This document shows, piece by piece, positions 55,949 through 63,764 of a stretch of 64,000 nt of DNA. The notes beneath the pieces are model-generated. The model saw nothing but the letters and a program-made list of their open reading frames with translations. It made no database searches and was not told the DNA's origin. Within the stretch, counting starts at the first letter, position 1. Every line of letters starts with the position of its first letter. Both the position numbers and the translations under genes were made by a program. Source of the stretch: Pseudarthrobacter sp. GA104 (GTDB lineage Bacteria > Actinomycetota > Actinomycetes > Actinomycetales > Micrococcaceae); the NCBI RefSeq assembly GCF_009741265.1, contig NZ_WOWL01000001.1:2108001-2172000 (forward strand), read 5' to 3'.

Positions 55949-56953
55949 TCAGGTTTGCGGTGATGCTACGGGGAGCGTGGTTTCGGCGCTGGGTGTTGCC
56001 GCTGCCAGAACTGCATCGGCGATTTGCGTGGCGCGGAGTGCCTGGGCGAACGTGACTGGAGGGGTTCCACCGGCGCAGAACTTCAGCGCTGCCTCTGCTT
56101 GGCGCAGGAAGAGGTCGGAGGGCTCGAAGGTCTTTTCGTAATGGCCGCCGTCACGCTCCCACACACGAAGGGAATCGTTGGTCCATGACATCCGGCCTTC
56201 ACTTGCCAGGACATCGATGGTGAGGCTCCAGTCGCCCTGATTGAGACCTTGAGGTTCCTGCCAAGGAGACCAGTAGCTCTGCAGGGTGAAAACGACGCCC
56301 TCAGGAAACTCGAGGGTGGACACGACGTGCTCCGGTACCGGCGACCCATACAGGCTGCTGCTGGCGCTGGTGGCAAGTACTTTCGGGTCGCCGTCAAACC
56401 ATGATGAAACCAATTCGATGGCGTGAATGCCATTCACGACAGCGACGCCGCCCTCTTTCGGATCAGCCCGCCATGAATTGACGTTCTGTTTGTGGGCGAC
56501 CGAACGGACAGAAACGGCGATCACGTTCTTGCCCCTGATCCATTGAGTGACCTGTGCGGCGGCGGGATGCTGGTGGAGCGTATACCCGACCATAAGTCTC
56601 TCGTTCACCCCGGAAGCGGCGGCCAGGACGGCAGCACCTTCGGCATCTGCGGCCACCGGCTTTTCAGTCAACACCCGGAATCCCCGGTTCAGCAGATCTG
56701 CGCATATGTCCGGTTGCACCGTGGTGGGCAAAGCCACTACAACCAGGTCCAAATGTTCGGGGTTGAGTTCCGCCGTAGTGGGCATCAATTGTGCGCCGAA
56801 CTTCTGCGCGAGGGCGACGCCACGCTCGTCCTTCTCCACCAGGACGGCGACTTTGGCACCTGCCGCGGCAAATGCCCGCGCGTGCCGTGATCCGGCCCAG
56901 CCGGCAGCTCCTACGACAGCGACGCGAGGAGCAGGTCCCGCCGCGGTCAGCAT
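55949..56953 (-). CDS. Gfo/Idh/MocA-family oxidoreductase (1 of 3)
   Basis: A protein of about 334 aa from ATG 56953 (MLTAAGPAPRVAVVGAAGWA). The Rossmann motif GAAGWAGSRH and the conserved VLTEKPVAAD segment identify the family, which oxidises sugars with NAD(P). The open frame continues to 57025 but the extra residues overlap an operator. The start overlaps the stop of a 16-codon ORF (56947-56997). Its promoter carries two LacI-type operators. Other family members lie at 58526 and 61984. Confidence 0.83.
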   Translation of the reverse strand: MLTAAGPAPRVAVVGAAGWAGSRHARAFAAAGAKVAVLVEKDERGVALAQKFGAQLMPTTAELNPEHLDLVVVALPTTVQPDICADLLNRGFRVLTEKPVAADAEGAAVLAAASGVNERLMVGYTLHQHPAAAQVTQWIRGKNVIAVSVRSVAHKQNVNSWRADPKEGGVAVVNGIHAIELVSSWFDGDPKVLATSASSSLYGSPVPEHVVSTLEFPEGVVFTLQSYWSPWQEPQGLNQGDWSLTIDVLASEGRMSWTNDSLRVWERDGGHYEKTFEPSDLFLRQAEAALKFCAGGTPPVTFAQALRATQIADAVLAAATPSAETTLPVASPQT

Positions 56954-56997
56954 GTAGTGCCGCCAAAGGTCGGGCCAGGGAGGAACCAGTTGATCAT
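56947..56997 (-). CDS. 16-codon leader ORF overlapping the Gfo/Idh start
   Basis: AAGGAG lies 7 nt before ATG 56997, giving MINWFLPGPTFGGTTC with TGA overlapping the next ATG (ATGCTGA). It is the best ribosome site in this leader, so translation of the oxidoreductase may be coupled to it. No homology is claimed. Confidence 0.4.
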   Translation of the reverse strand: MINWFLPGPTFGGTTC

Positions 56998-57010
56998 CAC
57001 ATTTCTCCTT

Positions 57011-57041
57011 AGGGATCGGTTGCAATTAAAGGTCGGTTGCA
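57011..57041. promoter_or_regulatory. Two LacI-type operators upstream of Gfo/Idh 1
   Basis: AGGGATCGGTTGCA at 57011-57024 and AAAGGTCGGTTGCA at 57028-57041 (17-bp spacing). They match the reverse complement of the motif at 50979 and 51018. They lie directly before the leader ORF, so repression of this unit by the LacI protein is likely. Confidence 0.75.
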
Positions 57042-57076
57042 GGAATGGCCTGTGAGGGGTCTATTTCGGTTCGTGT

Positions 57077-58429
57077 TTACGGGCCTGGTGATCTCCGCTT
57101 TCGGCGAAGAACATTTTGGCTGTGTGATCCGGCGCAGTCGGGCTCTGCCGCAGTTTCTTTAGTGCCTGGCTGTACCACTGGGAAGGCATCCTCGAGAAAA
57201 CGTGGCTTGTTGACCATCATGGCTCCCGCCAAAAGCACCAGGAGCCAGGCTCCGAGCATGCCGAACGAGGGCAGCCAGCCGTCCCCCGGATGATGCAGCA
57301 GACCAAAAAGGAACGGGCCAACGCTTGCCAGGGTGTAGCCGACTCCTTGGGCGAACCCGGAGAGGACCCCCGAACCGGATTGTGTTCGCGTTCGCTTATT
57401 GATCATCGTGAACGCGAAGGAGTACACGCCTTGGCCAAGTCCGGCAATGGCGACCCAGACCACTGCAGAGGACAGTGGAGCAAAGATCATGCCCCCGTAG
57501 CCGATGGCGAATGCGACGACAAACAGGATTGCGACGGGTAGCGGGCGAGGTGTTCTCACCACTACCAGGGGCACAACCAAGGCGACTGGCAGAGCGAGGA
57601 TTGAATAGAGCGCCAGCATGGACCCCGCGGTTTCCTGATCCATTCCTCTGTCGATAAGAACAGCGGGAAGCCAAGTGAGCGCAGCGAAAGTATTGCTTGA
57701 GCAACCGGCGAAGACTAGTGCGACACCCCAGCCAATCGATGATCTCCAGGGTTTGATCGCACTAGTAGGGGCAGTCGGCTCATCGTTGGCAGGTGATGTC
57801 CTGGAGCGGGTCACAGTCCGCTTGCCAGCGAGAACCATCAGCCAAGGTATCGCAGCGACTGCGCTGAAGACCGCCCAGATGCCGATGGAGAACCGCCAGC
57901 CATAAAGATGTGCCAAGGGTATGGCCGCTTGGGCCGCCACAGCCGTGCTGACGCCCAGGAGCGTTACGTGGAGTGCTGCGAGGACCCCGATTTTGTCGGG
58001 GAAGTACTTCACCAGCAAAGGCGGAATCACGACATTGACCAGCCCGATCCCGAGCATGGCGACCCAGGTGAACACCAAAAATGCCGGGATGTTCCATCCC
58101 AGTGCGCGGCCGACCTGACCAAGTGTGGTCAGCAGGATCGAAACCAGGAGCAGGGGTTCCAGGTGGATTCGCCGGAGGAGCGGCAGAGCCAGGAAACCCA
58201 TTACTGCGAAGCCCGCGGTCGGAAGCATTCCAAGGATCCCTGTCGTTACCGGATCGAGGGGAAGATCCCCCCTGATCGGGTCAAGGAGTGGGGACACCGC
58301 CGAAACGGCTTCTCTGGCGCTGAACGCGACTAGCAGGATGCCGGCAAGCGCGGTGATCCGGCCGCGTAACGGTTGTCCCCCCGCTCCCCCGGCTTGTGGT
58401 TTGCCCTGACGGAGGCGAAGTAGAGCTAT
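57077..58429 (-). CDS. MFS transporter (CynX/NimT-like), possible ATA start
   Basis: A 12-helix carrier. The family-like N-terminus LRGRITALAGILLVAFSARE AVSAVSPLLDP runs in frame upstream of the usual GTG/ATG positions. A perfect AAGGAGG at 58437-58443 lies 7 nt before an ATA codon at 58429-58427. From there the protein is about 450 aa. The next GTG in frame is at 58297 and would remove the first membrane helix. ATA may be a rare start, a mutated ATG, or a sequencing error. Other features: LPTAGFAVMGFLALPLL, GMDQETAGSMLALYSI. It is probably an importer for the sugar cluster. Confidence 0.75.
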   Translation of the reverse strand: MALLRLRQGKPQAGGAGGQPLRGRITALAGILLVAFSAREAVSAVSPLLDPIRGDLPLDPVTTGILGMLPTAGFAVMGFLALPLLRRIHLEPLLLVSILLTTLGQVGRALGWNIPAFLVFTWVAMLGIGLVNVVIPPLLVKYFPDKIGVLAALHVTLLGVSTAVAAQAAIPLAHLYGWRFSIGIWAVFSAVAAIPWLMVLAGKRTVTRSRTSPANDEPTAPTSAIKPWRSSIGWGVALVFAGCSSNTFAALTWLPAVLIDRGMDQETAGSMLALYSILALPVALVVPLVVVRTPRPLPVAILFVVAFAIGYGGMIFAPLSSAVVWVAIAGLGQGVYSFAFTMINKRTRTQSGSGVLSGFAQGVGYTLASVGPFLFGLLHHPGDGWLPSFGMLGAWLLVLLAGAMMVNKPRFLEDAFPVVQPGTKETAAEPDCAGSHSQNVLRRKRRSPGP

Positions 58430-58525
58430 GTCTGCACCTCCTTATTTTCGGCAGGATTGTTCGAGCCACGTTCCACGTGCTCAACGGTTGCGAGTGCCGT
58501 GGAGAAGGGCGGGCCCGGTTGGTTG

Positions 58526-59518
58526 TTAGCTTCCGTTTACTGCATGGCTGGCCCATTCCCGGCCGGCTTGCTCTGCTGTGGGCAAACCGGACGCAGCGAG
58601 AATCCGGTCGAGCAAGCGTTGAGTGTGGACTGCTTCCCGGCCTGAAGTCAGTGGCTGCGTCCTGTCAGCAACCCGGTCTAGGAAATGATGAACGGCGGCC
58701 GAAAACCCCAGAGTGTCTGTCGCAGTAGCCCAGCCATAGGCCTCGGCGCTGAGTTCCCGTGATGTGGTGACGCCCTTGACCGTGGTCGAGACCGTTTCAG
58801 GTGCCCTGACTTCGACGGTCTTTCCGTCGCCGTAGGCGTCGAGTTTTTCGTTCCATGCTCCTGCTGTACGGGCTGCCATCAGCACGCCCGTATTCCCGGT
58901 GCTGAAGCGGATGGTTGCTGCAACACCGTCTTCTTCCCAAGGGTCGTCACCGGCGGCGTGGGCGGCGACGTCTACTGGTTCGCCGCCGCAGTACCAGCGG
59001 AGGAGATCGACCATGTGAATGGCGTTCTCGAATGTCGCACGGTATTCCGATCCCGGGCGGTTTTTCTGGGCGACGCAGAAGGTGGCGCCTTTGGCGCCGA
59101 AGACTTCCCGACCGGCGGTATAGACGGGCGCGTAGCGGCGGTTGAAGTCCACCATCAGGATCCGGCCCCGCTCGTCGGCGAGATCTGCCAGGCGTTCTGC
59201 TTCATCGGTTGCCGGGGCCAGGGGTTTTTCGCAGAAGACGTCGACGTCACGGTTCAGGCACAGCTGGACGGCGTGGGCGTGCTCGGAGCGGGGTGTGAGG
59301 ACGAAGACTGCATCGAGCTCCTGTGCATCCAGCATGTCCTCCACCGTTTTGTAGGCGGTGTTGAACCCCCAGCGCCGGACCAGGCTGCTTGGATCCTCAC
59401 GCCGGGACACCAGGGCTGCCAGCTCAACGTCATCGCGTTGGACGAGCGTGGGTAATTGGGCGATAGTGGCGATGTTGCCTGCACCGACAACTCCGACGCG
59501 GAGACGGGTGGTGTTCAT
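58526..59518 (-). CDS. Gfo/Idh/MocA-family oxidoreductase (2 of 3)
   Basis: A 330-aa enzyme. The Rossmann motif is VGVVGAGNIATIAQLPTL. The catalytic lysine segment is FCEKPLAPATDEAERLA, and the His-containing AIHMVDLLRW lies at about residue 170. The ATG overlaps the stop of the TIM-barrel gene (TGATG), so the two are coupled. It probably oxidises a secondary sugar hydroxyl, with the isomerase acting on the product. Confidence 0.88.
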   Translation of the reverse strand: MNTTRLRVGVVGAGNIATIAQLPTLVQRDDVELAALVSRREDPSSLVRRWGFNTAYKTVEDMLDAQELDAVFVLTPRSEHAHAVQLCLNRDVDVFCEKPLAPATDEAERLADLADERGRILMVDFNRRYAPVYTAGREVFGAKGATFCVAQKNRPGSEYRATFENAIHMVDLLRWYCGGEPVDVAAHAAGDDPWEEDGVAATIRFSTGNTGVLMAARTAGAWNEKLDAYGDGKTVEVRAPETVSTTVKGVTTSRELSAEAYGWATATDTLGFSAAVHHFLDRVADRTQPLTSGREAVHTQRLLDRILAASGLPTAEQAGREWASHAVNGS

Positions 59519-60417
59519 CAGGCGTTCCTCACTTCAGCCAGGCCAGAGAGCATTGAGCGCAGGACGGCGGCGGATTCCCGGAATCCGGTTTCGGGTGCAG
59601 GGAGGTCTTGCGGGTGCCAGCGGTACTCGAGCTCGATGCTCAGCACGTCGTCGTAGCCGTGCGTCAGCAACCCGGCGAGGATTTGGGGCCAGGGAACGAC
59701 GCCGCTTCCGACGACGCGGGACCGGACAGCCCGCTCGGACGCGTTGACCCGAGCCGTTTCCGTGGCGCGGAAGGCCGCGTTGGGATCCGTGAAGACGAGG
59801 TCCTTCACGTGGACGTGGCCGATCAGGTCGCCTTGGACAGCGAGGGCTTGTTCATACTTTTCATCGTGCGTGAATGTCAGGTTCGCCTGGTCGTAAAGAA
59901 CGCGGACGGCAGGGTGGTCTATTTCCCGGACGAGGGCAGCGGTATCCGCTGCGGTCTGGGTCATGGTGCCGAAGTGGTTTTCCACGCAAAGGCGAACCCC
60001 GGCCTGTTCTGCAACAGGCGCGAGAGTTTCCAGTGCTTCACGCAGTTTTGCCCAATGCGCTGGGTGGTCGTTGTCCCCGTGATGCCAGGATCCGGCGTAG
60101 ACGCGGACCCGGTCAGCACCGAGCAGGTGTGCGGTCTCTATGGCGCCGCGGAATTCATCGACTGCTGCGCGCCATTCGAGGCTATCCAGTGAGTTGATGG
60201 CGGTGGTGTAAGGCGTCAGACCCACAATGGGTATGCCTGCGCTTTCGGCTGCTCTCAGTGCCTCCATCGCGGCGCTACGGTCACCTAACGGCAATCCTGA
60301 TTTGTAGTCATTCTGGTAGATGACCTCGGCGGCGTCGAGCCCAGCGGCTCGGAAGAGATCAAGTGCTTGGGGAACCGTGTGGTCCGGGGTGCCTAGGGTA
60401 TGGCCGGCTAGCCGCAT
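59518..60417 (-). CDS. Sugar phosphate isomerase/epimerase-type TIM-barrel enzyme
   Basis: A 299-aa AP-endonuclease-2-like TIM barrel. Candidate metal ligands appear in order: Glu in LCVENHFGTMT, Asp in VLYDQANLTF, His in GHVHVKDLVF, and Glu in LSIELEYRW. This is the layout of xylose isomerase-like epimerases, and also of enzymes that eliminate from 3-keto sugars. It is coupled to Gfo/Idh 2. A 3-keto-glycoside breakdown similar to levoglucosan pathways is a possibility. Confidence 0.87.
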   Translation of the reverse strand: MRLAGHTLGTPDHTVPQALDLFRAAGLDAAEVIYQNDYKSGLPLGDRSAAMEALRAAESAGIPIVGLTPYTTAINSLDSLEWRAAVDEFRGAIETAHLLGADRVRVYAGSWHHGDNDHPAHWAKLREALETLAPVAEQAGVRLCVENHFGTMTQTAADTAALVREIDHPAVRVLYDQANLTFTHDEKYEQALAVQGDLIGHVHVKDLVFTDPNAAFRATETARVNASERAVRSRVVGSGVVPWPQILAGLLTHGYDDVLSIELEYRWHPQDLPAPETGFRESAAVLRSMLSGLAEVRNA

Positions 60418-60420
60418 TGT

Positions 60421-60999
60421 TTATGTCCTTTCTGAAGTGTTTGGAGCTGCTGTCCAGTCCGCAGGACCGACCAGCCGGGGCGGGGCTGCGACGCGGGACC
60501 GATCCACGATTTCCATCAGCAATCCCCACGGGGTGACGAAGTAGGTCCAGCGGTTGCCGGCTACGCGCGGGCTGTCGCCAGCGACTTCCTTGCGCTCACC
60601 AAGCACGCGTACCCCAGGTGTTTCCTGCAGCACCGCGATCGCTTCATCCACGTCGTCCACGACGAAGCACAGGTGGTGCCCGCCGGCGTCGCAGTGCCTC
60701 GGCGGCGTCTCACGCCGCTCAGCGCTGCTCCACTCGAAAAGCTCGATGTTCAGGTTCGGTGGCAGGCGCAGCATCGCAAGTGTGAGCTTGGCATCCGCCG
60801 GGACTTCAAAATTTGTGGGCATGAATTCTTCGTCGGGCCCGCGTTCGGAGCGGTACAGCTCTTCAGCTCCGAGGACTTCGACGAAGAACCGGATCCCGTC
60901 CTCAAGATTGGGCACCGTCAGGCCGACGTGGTCCGTGTGCTGGAGTCCCGGCAGCCGCCGCAGTGTTCCTCTTGGGGCGCCGTTAGTCTGCGCGGTCAT
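60421..60999 (-). CDS. VOC-family protein
   Basis: A 192-aa protein with two VOC modules: GLQHTDHVGLTVPNLEDGIR then FVEVLGAEELY, and GGHHLCFVVDDVDEAIAVLQ. The last metal-site Glu fits LLMEIVDRS. It lies 3 bp upstream of the TIM-barrel gene and overlaps the LacI gene stop, in one operon. It could act on a ring-opened or lyase substrate. Confidence 0.8.
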   Translation of the reverse strand: MTAQTNGAPRGTLRRLPGLQHTDHVGLTVPNLEDGIRFFVEVLGAEELYRSERGPDEEFMPTNFEVPADAKLTLAMLRLPPNLNIELFEWSSAERRETPPRHCDAGGHHLCFVVDDVDEAIAVLQETPGVRVLGERKEVAGDSPRVAGNRWTYFVTPWGLLMEIVDRSRVAAPPRLVGPADWTAAPNTSERT

Positions 61000-61991
61000 T
61001 TGCGCGGTCCCGAGGTGGAGCCGCGAACCAGGAGCTGAGGTTCGAGGACGATATGGTCCACGGAGCCGTCCGCGTTCTGCTTTTCAGCCAGTTCAATGGC
61101 GATATGTCCCATGTCGGCGATGGGCTGGCGAACCGTGGTCAGAGGAGGGTTGAACCGGGCGCCGAGAGCGAGACCGTCGAACCCGATGACCGACACGTCC
61201 TCGGGTACGCGTACGCCGCGTTGGCCGAGGGCGGAGATTACTGCAAAGGCCACCATGTCGTTTGCGGCGATGATGGCGGTCGGCGGATTGTCCATTTCGA
61301 GGAAATGTTCGGCGCCGCGCGTGCCCGCATCCAGATCCGACCCGCTGTCCAGCACGACAGGTGCGCTGCCGCTCTCGGCGGACAGCTCCAGGTACGCGTC
61401 CATCCGGTCCTGGGCGGTGTGCGTTCCGGCGATGCCGGAAACGTAGCCGATCGAAGTGTGCCCGAGGCCGTGCAGGTGCTCCAATGCGAGCATGATTCCG
61501 CGGCGGCTGTCGACGGTGACGGTTGGGACCGCATCGTCACCTTCCACCCGGTCTATCACCACCACCTTGTGGCCGAAGTCGAAGCGTTTCAGGGCCTCCG
61601 TATCGACCTTTGTGGAGGGCGCGACAATTCCGAAGGGGGCATACATGGCCTGCATGGCGGTGAAGTAGCCGTCGGTTTTGGCCGGGTCCCCGTTGGTGAC
61701 GCAAAGCAGCAGCTGGTAGCCGCGCTCATCCGCCGCCTGCGTCATCGTCTTGGCAAGTTCGGCAAAGAACGGGTTAGTAATGTCAGGAACGATCAGCGGG
61801 ATGAACGTGCTGCTCTTAGTCCGAAGCGCCTGGGCGAGCGGACTCATCGTGTAGCCGAGTCCCTCGGCGACCCGGAGGATGTGCTCGCGTGTTTCACTCT
61901 TCACAGCCTCTGGGCGTGAGAACGCCCGGGAAACCGTAGAGCGGTGGACACCGGCAGCTTTTGCAACGACGTCGATACTCAAGTCAGGCAT
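60996..61991 (-). CDS. LacI-family transcriptional regulator, probable repressor of the cluster
   Basis: A 331-aa regulator from ATG 61991 (MPDLSIDVVAKAAGVHRSTV SRAF), with GGAGG upstream. An earlier in-frame ATG at 62045 is less likely. The LacI HTH is at residues 4-25. The periplasmic-binding-like effector domain follows (IPLIVPDITNPFFAELAKTM). It is coupled to Gfo/Idh 3 and to the VOC gene by overlaps. It is the only LacI protein in the window and the obvious owner of the TGAGATCGGTTGCA motif. Confidence 0.9.
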   Translation of the reverse strand: MPDLSIDVVAKAAGVHRSTVSRAFSRPEAVKSETREHILRVAEGLGYTMSPLAQALRTKSSTFIPLIVPDITNPFFAELAKTMTQAADERGYQLLLCVTNGDPAKTDGYFTAMQAMYAPFGIVAPSTKVDTEALKRFDFGHKVVVIDRVEGDDAVPTVTVDSRRGIMLALEHLHGLGHTSIGYVSGIAGTHTAQDRMDAYLELSAESGSAPVVLDSGSDLDAGTRGAEHFLEMDNPPTAIIAANDMVAFAVISALGQRGVRVPEDVSVIGFDGLALGARFNPPLTTVRQPIADMGHIAIELAEKQNADGSVDHIVLEPQLLVRGSTSGPRK

Positions 61992-62970
61992 GTTCTTTTC
62001 CTCCGTGCTGGTCGTCATAGGCCTGCCAAATGGGGCGCATGACATTTTCGAGCTGGGCCAGCGTAGTCAGGCCCCGGAAACCATCTTCCAGCGTCCGGGC
62101 GACGCTCCGCACGAACGGATCGTAGAGAGGGTCGCTGTCCACATTGATCTTGTCGACCTCCGTGGTGCCGTCCAGTGCCGTGAAAGTGGCTGTGCCGTCC
62201 GAATCAACGGAGGCGAATCCTGCCTCACCGACCGAGGTAAAGCTGCAGTAGCGCTTCAGTGGAGAGCCAGGGAATGCGTAGCCGACCTCCACAATGGCTT
62301 CGCGTCCTTCCGGTGTCGTGATGATGAGGCTTGCATGATCCTCAACGGACTGGTGGTGAAGAACCGATGAGAGCCGGGAGTCCACATGTGCTGCCGACTC
62401 ATCGCAGCCCCGGAGGAACAGATCGACAAAATGCGGTGCAAGGTTGGCAAGGCAGCCGCCGCCCGCCTTGACCGGGTCCAGCATCCAGGCATTGCCGTTT
62501 TCGAGATACCGGGATGGTGGACCAGCGACAAATGAGGTTCGCTGGTAAGTGGGCCGGCCCGCCTTGGCAAGCCATTTTTCGGTGGGTCCGCCGCGCTGGA
62601 CCAGGGGTACAGTTACAGGCACGCCAGCTGCCTCGGCGGCCTGACGCACGGCAGAGAGCTCATTGAGGGAAGTGCCCAATGGCTTTTCGACGACGAACGG
62701 AATGCCGCGCTCGATCAGGGCAAGACACTTTTCGGCCATACCGTCATGGGGACCAAAGACATAGGCGAGTCCGACGTTGGGGAGATCGACCAGCTTCTGC
62801 CAGTCAGCTTCAAGCGGTGCGCCCCAGACTTTGGCCAGCTGCCGCACCTGCACGAGGGAAACATCATCGTCACCGACTCCGATAACGTCGTGCTCTTCGG
62901 CAATCGCCTGCGCGCAGAGCGGAACATGCCAATGCGAAGCACCCAGAATAATCGTGCGTACGTTGGTCAA
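61984..62970 (-). CDS. Gfo/Idh/MocA-family oxidoreductase (3 of 3)
   Basis: A protein of about 328 aa starting at TTG 62970 (LTNVRTIILGASHWHVPLCA), with AAGGGGG upstream. TTG 62976 is an alternative, and the frame is open to 63081 through the operator. The dinucleotide motif is changed to GASHWH, lacking the usual GxGxxG. The conserved VVEKPLGTSLNELSAVRQAA is present. The stop overlaps the LacI start. First gene of the minus-strand operon, controlled by tandem LacI motifs. Confidence 0.83.
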   Translation of the reverse strand: MTNVRTIILGASHWHVPLCAQAIAEEHDVIGVGDDDVSLVQVRQLAKVWGAPLEADWQKLVDLPNVGLAYVFGPHDGMAEKCLALIERGIPFVVEKPLGTSLNELSAVRQAAEAAGVPVTVPLVQRGGPTEKWLAKAGRPTYQRTSFVAGPPSRYLENGNAWMLDPVKAGGGCLANLAPHFVDLFLRGCDESAAHVDSRLSSVLHHQSVEDHASLIITTPEGREAIVEVGYAFPGSPLKRYCSFTSVGEAGFASVDSDGTATFTALDGTTEVDKINVDSDPLYDPFVRSVARTLEDGFRGLTTLAQLENVMRPIWQAYDDQHGGKEHA

Positions 62971-62988
62971 CCGCAATACCCCCTTGTA

Positions 62989-63015
62989 TGAGATCGGTTG
63001 CTGAGATCGGTTGCA
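62989..63015. promoter_or_regulatory. Tandem LacI-type operators between Gfo/Idh 3 and the aldolase
   Basis: TGAGATCGGTTGC at 62989-63001 is directly followed by TGAGATCGGTTGCA at 63002-63015, an exact 13-bp direct repeat. It lies 19 bp upstream of the oxidoreductase start and about 100 bp before the aldolase gene, so it may control both. Confidence 0.85.
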
Positions 63016-63116
63016 ATAACAGTATGGATGGTGGGAGAGTTTGTCAATGGAACTAACACCCATAGGGGCCGGGCTGGTCAAAAAGTTAGGGCAAACCCGG
63101 TCAGAGAGAGGTCAGC

Positions 63117-63764
63117 ATGTATAAGAAACTTCGCACCCTGCAAACCATCGACGAGTCCGGGGCAGTCCTCATTGTGCGACTGGAGAACGCCGAGGTTGCC
63201 GAGCGTGTTGCCGAAGCTGCCATCGCCGGAGGTTTCCGCGCCCTCGAAATTACGCTTTCCATTCCCGGCGCCGTGGATGTGATCCGTCATCTCGCCGCCA
63301 AGCATGGACCCAGCGGCGTGGCGATCGGTGCCGGAACAGTACTGGACGAGCACGCGGCGTACGAGTGCATCCGGGCCGGTGCCCAGTTCCTGGTCAGCCC
63401 TCAGTTGAACCCCGCGATGATCCGGACAGCGAACCGGTACCAGGTGCCCACCGTCAGCGGGGCCTACACGCCAACCGAGCTCGTTGAGTCCGCCGAAGCC
63501 GGCGCTGACATTCTCAAGCTCTTCCCCACCGAAGCCGGCGGCATCCCGTATGCAAAGTCCGTACTGGCGCCGCTGGCACACCTGCCGATTATGCCGGCAG
63601 GCGGCGTCACCCTTGAAAACGTCGGCGACTGGTTCGCGGCGGGCGTGGCCGGCGTCGGCGTAGGCAGCTACGTGACCAAGGCATGGCAACCCGACGGCGA
63701 CTTCTCCCGTGTCACGGAGGCAGCCCGGGCGTTCCTCACCGCAGTAGCAAAGGCCCGCCTTTAA
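63117..63764 (+). CDS. KDPG/KHG-type aldolase (2-keto-3-deoxy-gluconate aldolase family)
   Basis: A 215-aa class I aldolase. It has the family motifs GGFRALEITLSIPGA (Glu), the Schiff-base lysine in DILKLFPTEAGGIPYAKSV, and PIMPAGGVTLENVGDW. The usual enzyme splits 2-keto-3-deoxy-6-phosphogluconate (or 4-hydroxy-2-oxoglutarate) to pyruvate and an aldehyde. It is divergent from Gfo/Idh 3 and shares the LacI motif region. It overlaps the kinase start by 1 bp (TAATG), so they are coupled. Confidence 0.88.
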   Translation: MYKKLRTLQTIDESGAVLIVRLENAEVAERVAEAAIAGGFRALEITLSIPGAVDVIRHLAAKHGPSGVAIGAGTVLDEHAAYECIRAGAQFLVSPQLNPAMIRTANRYQVPTVSGAYTPTELVESAEAGADILKLFPTEAGGIPYAKSVLAPLAHLPIMPAGGVTLENVGDWFAAGVAGVGVGSYVTKAWQPDGDFSRVTEAARAFLTAVAKARL

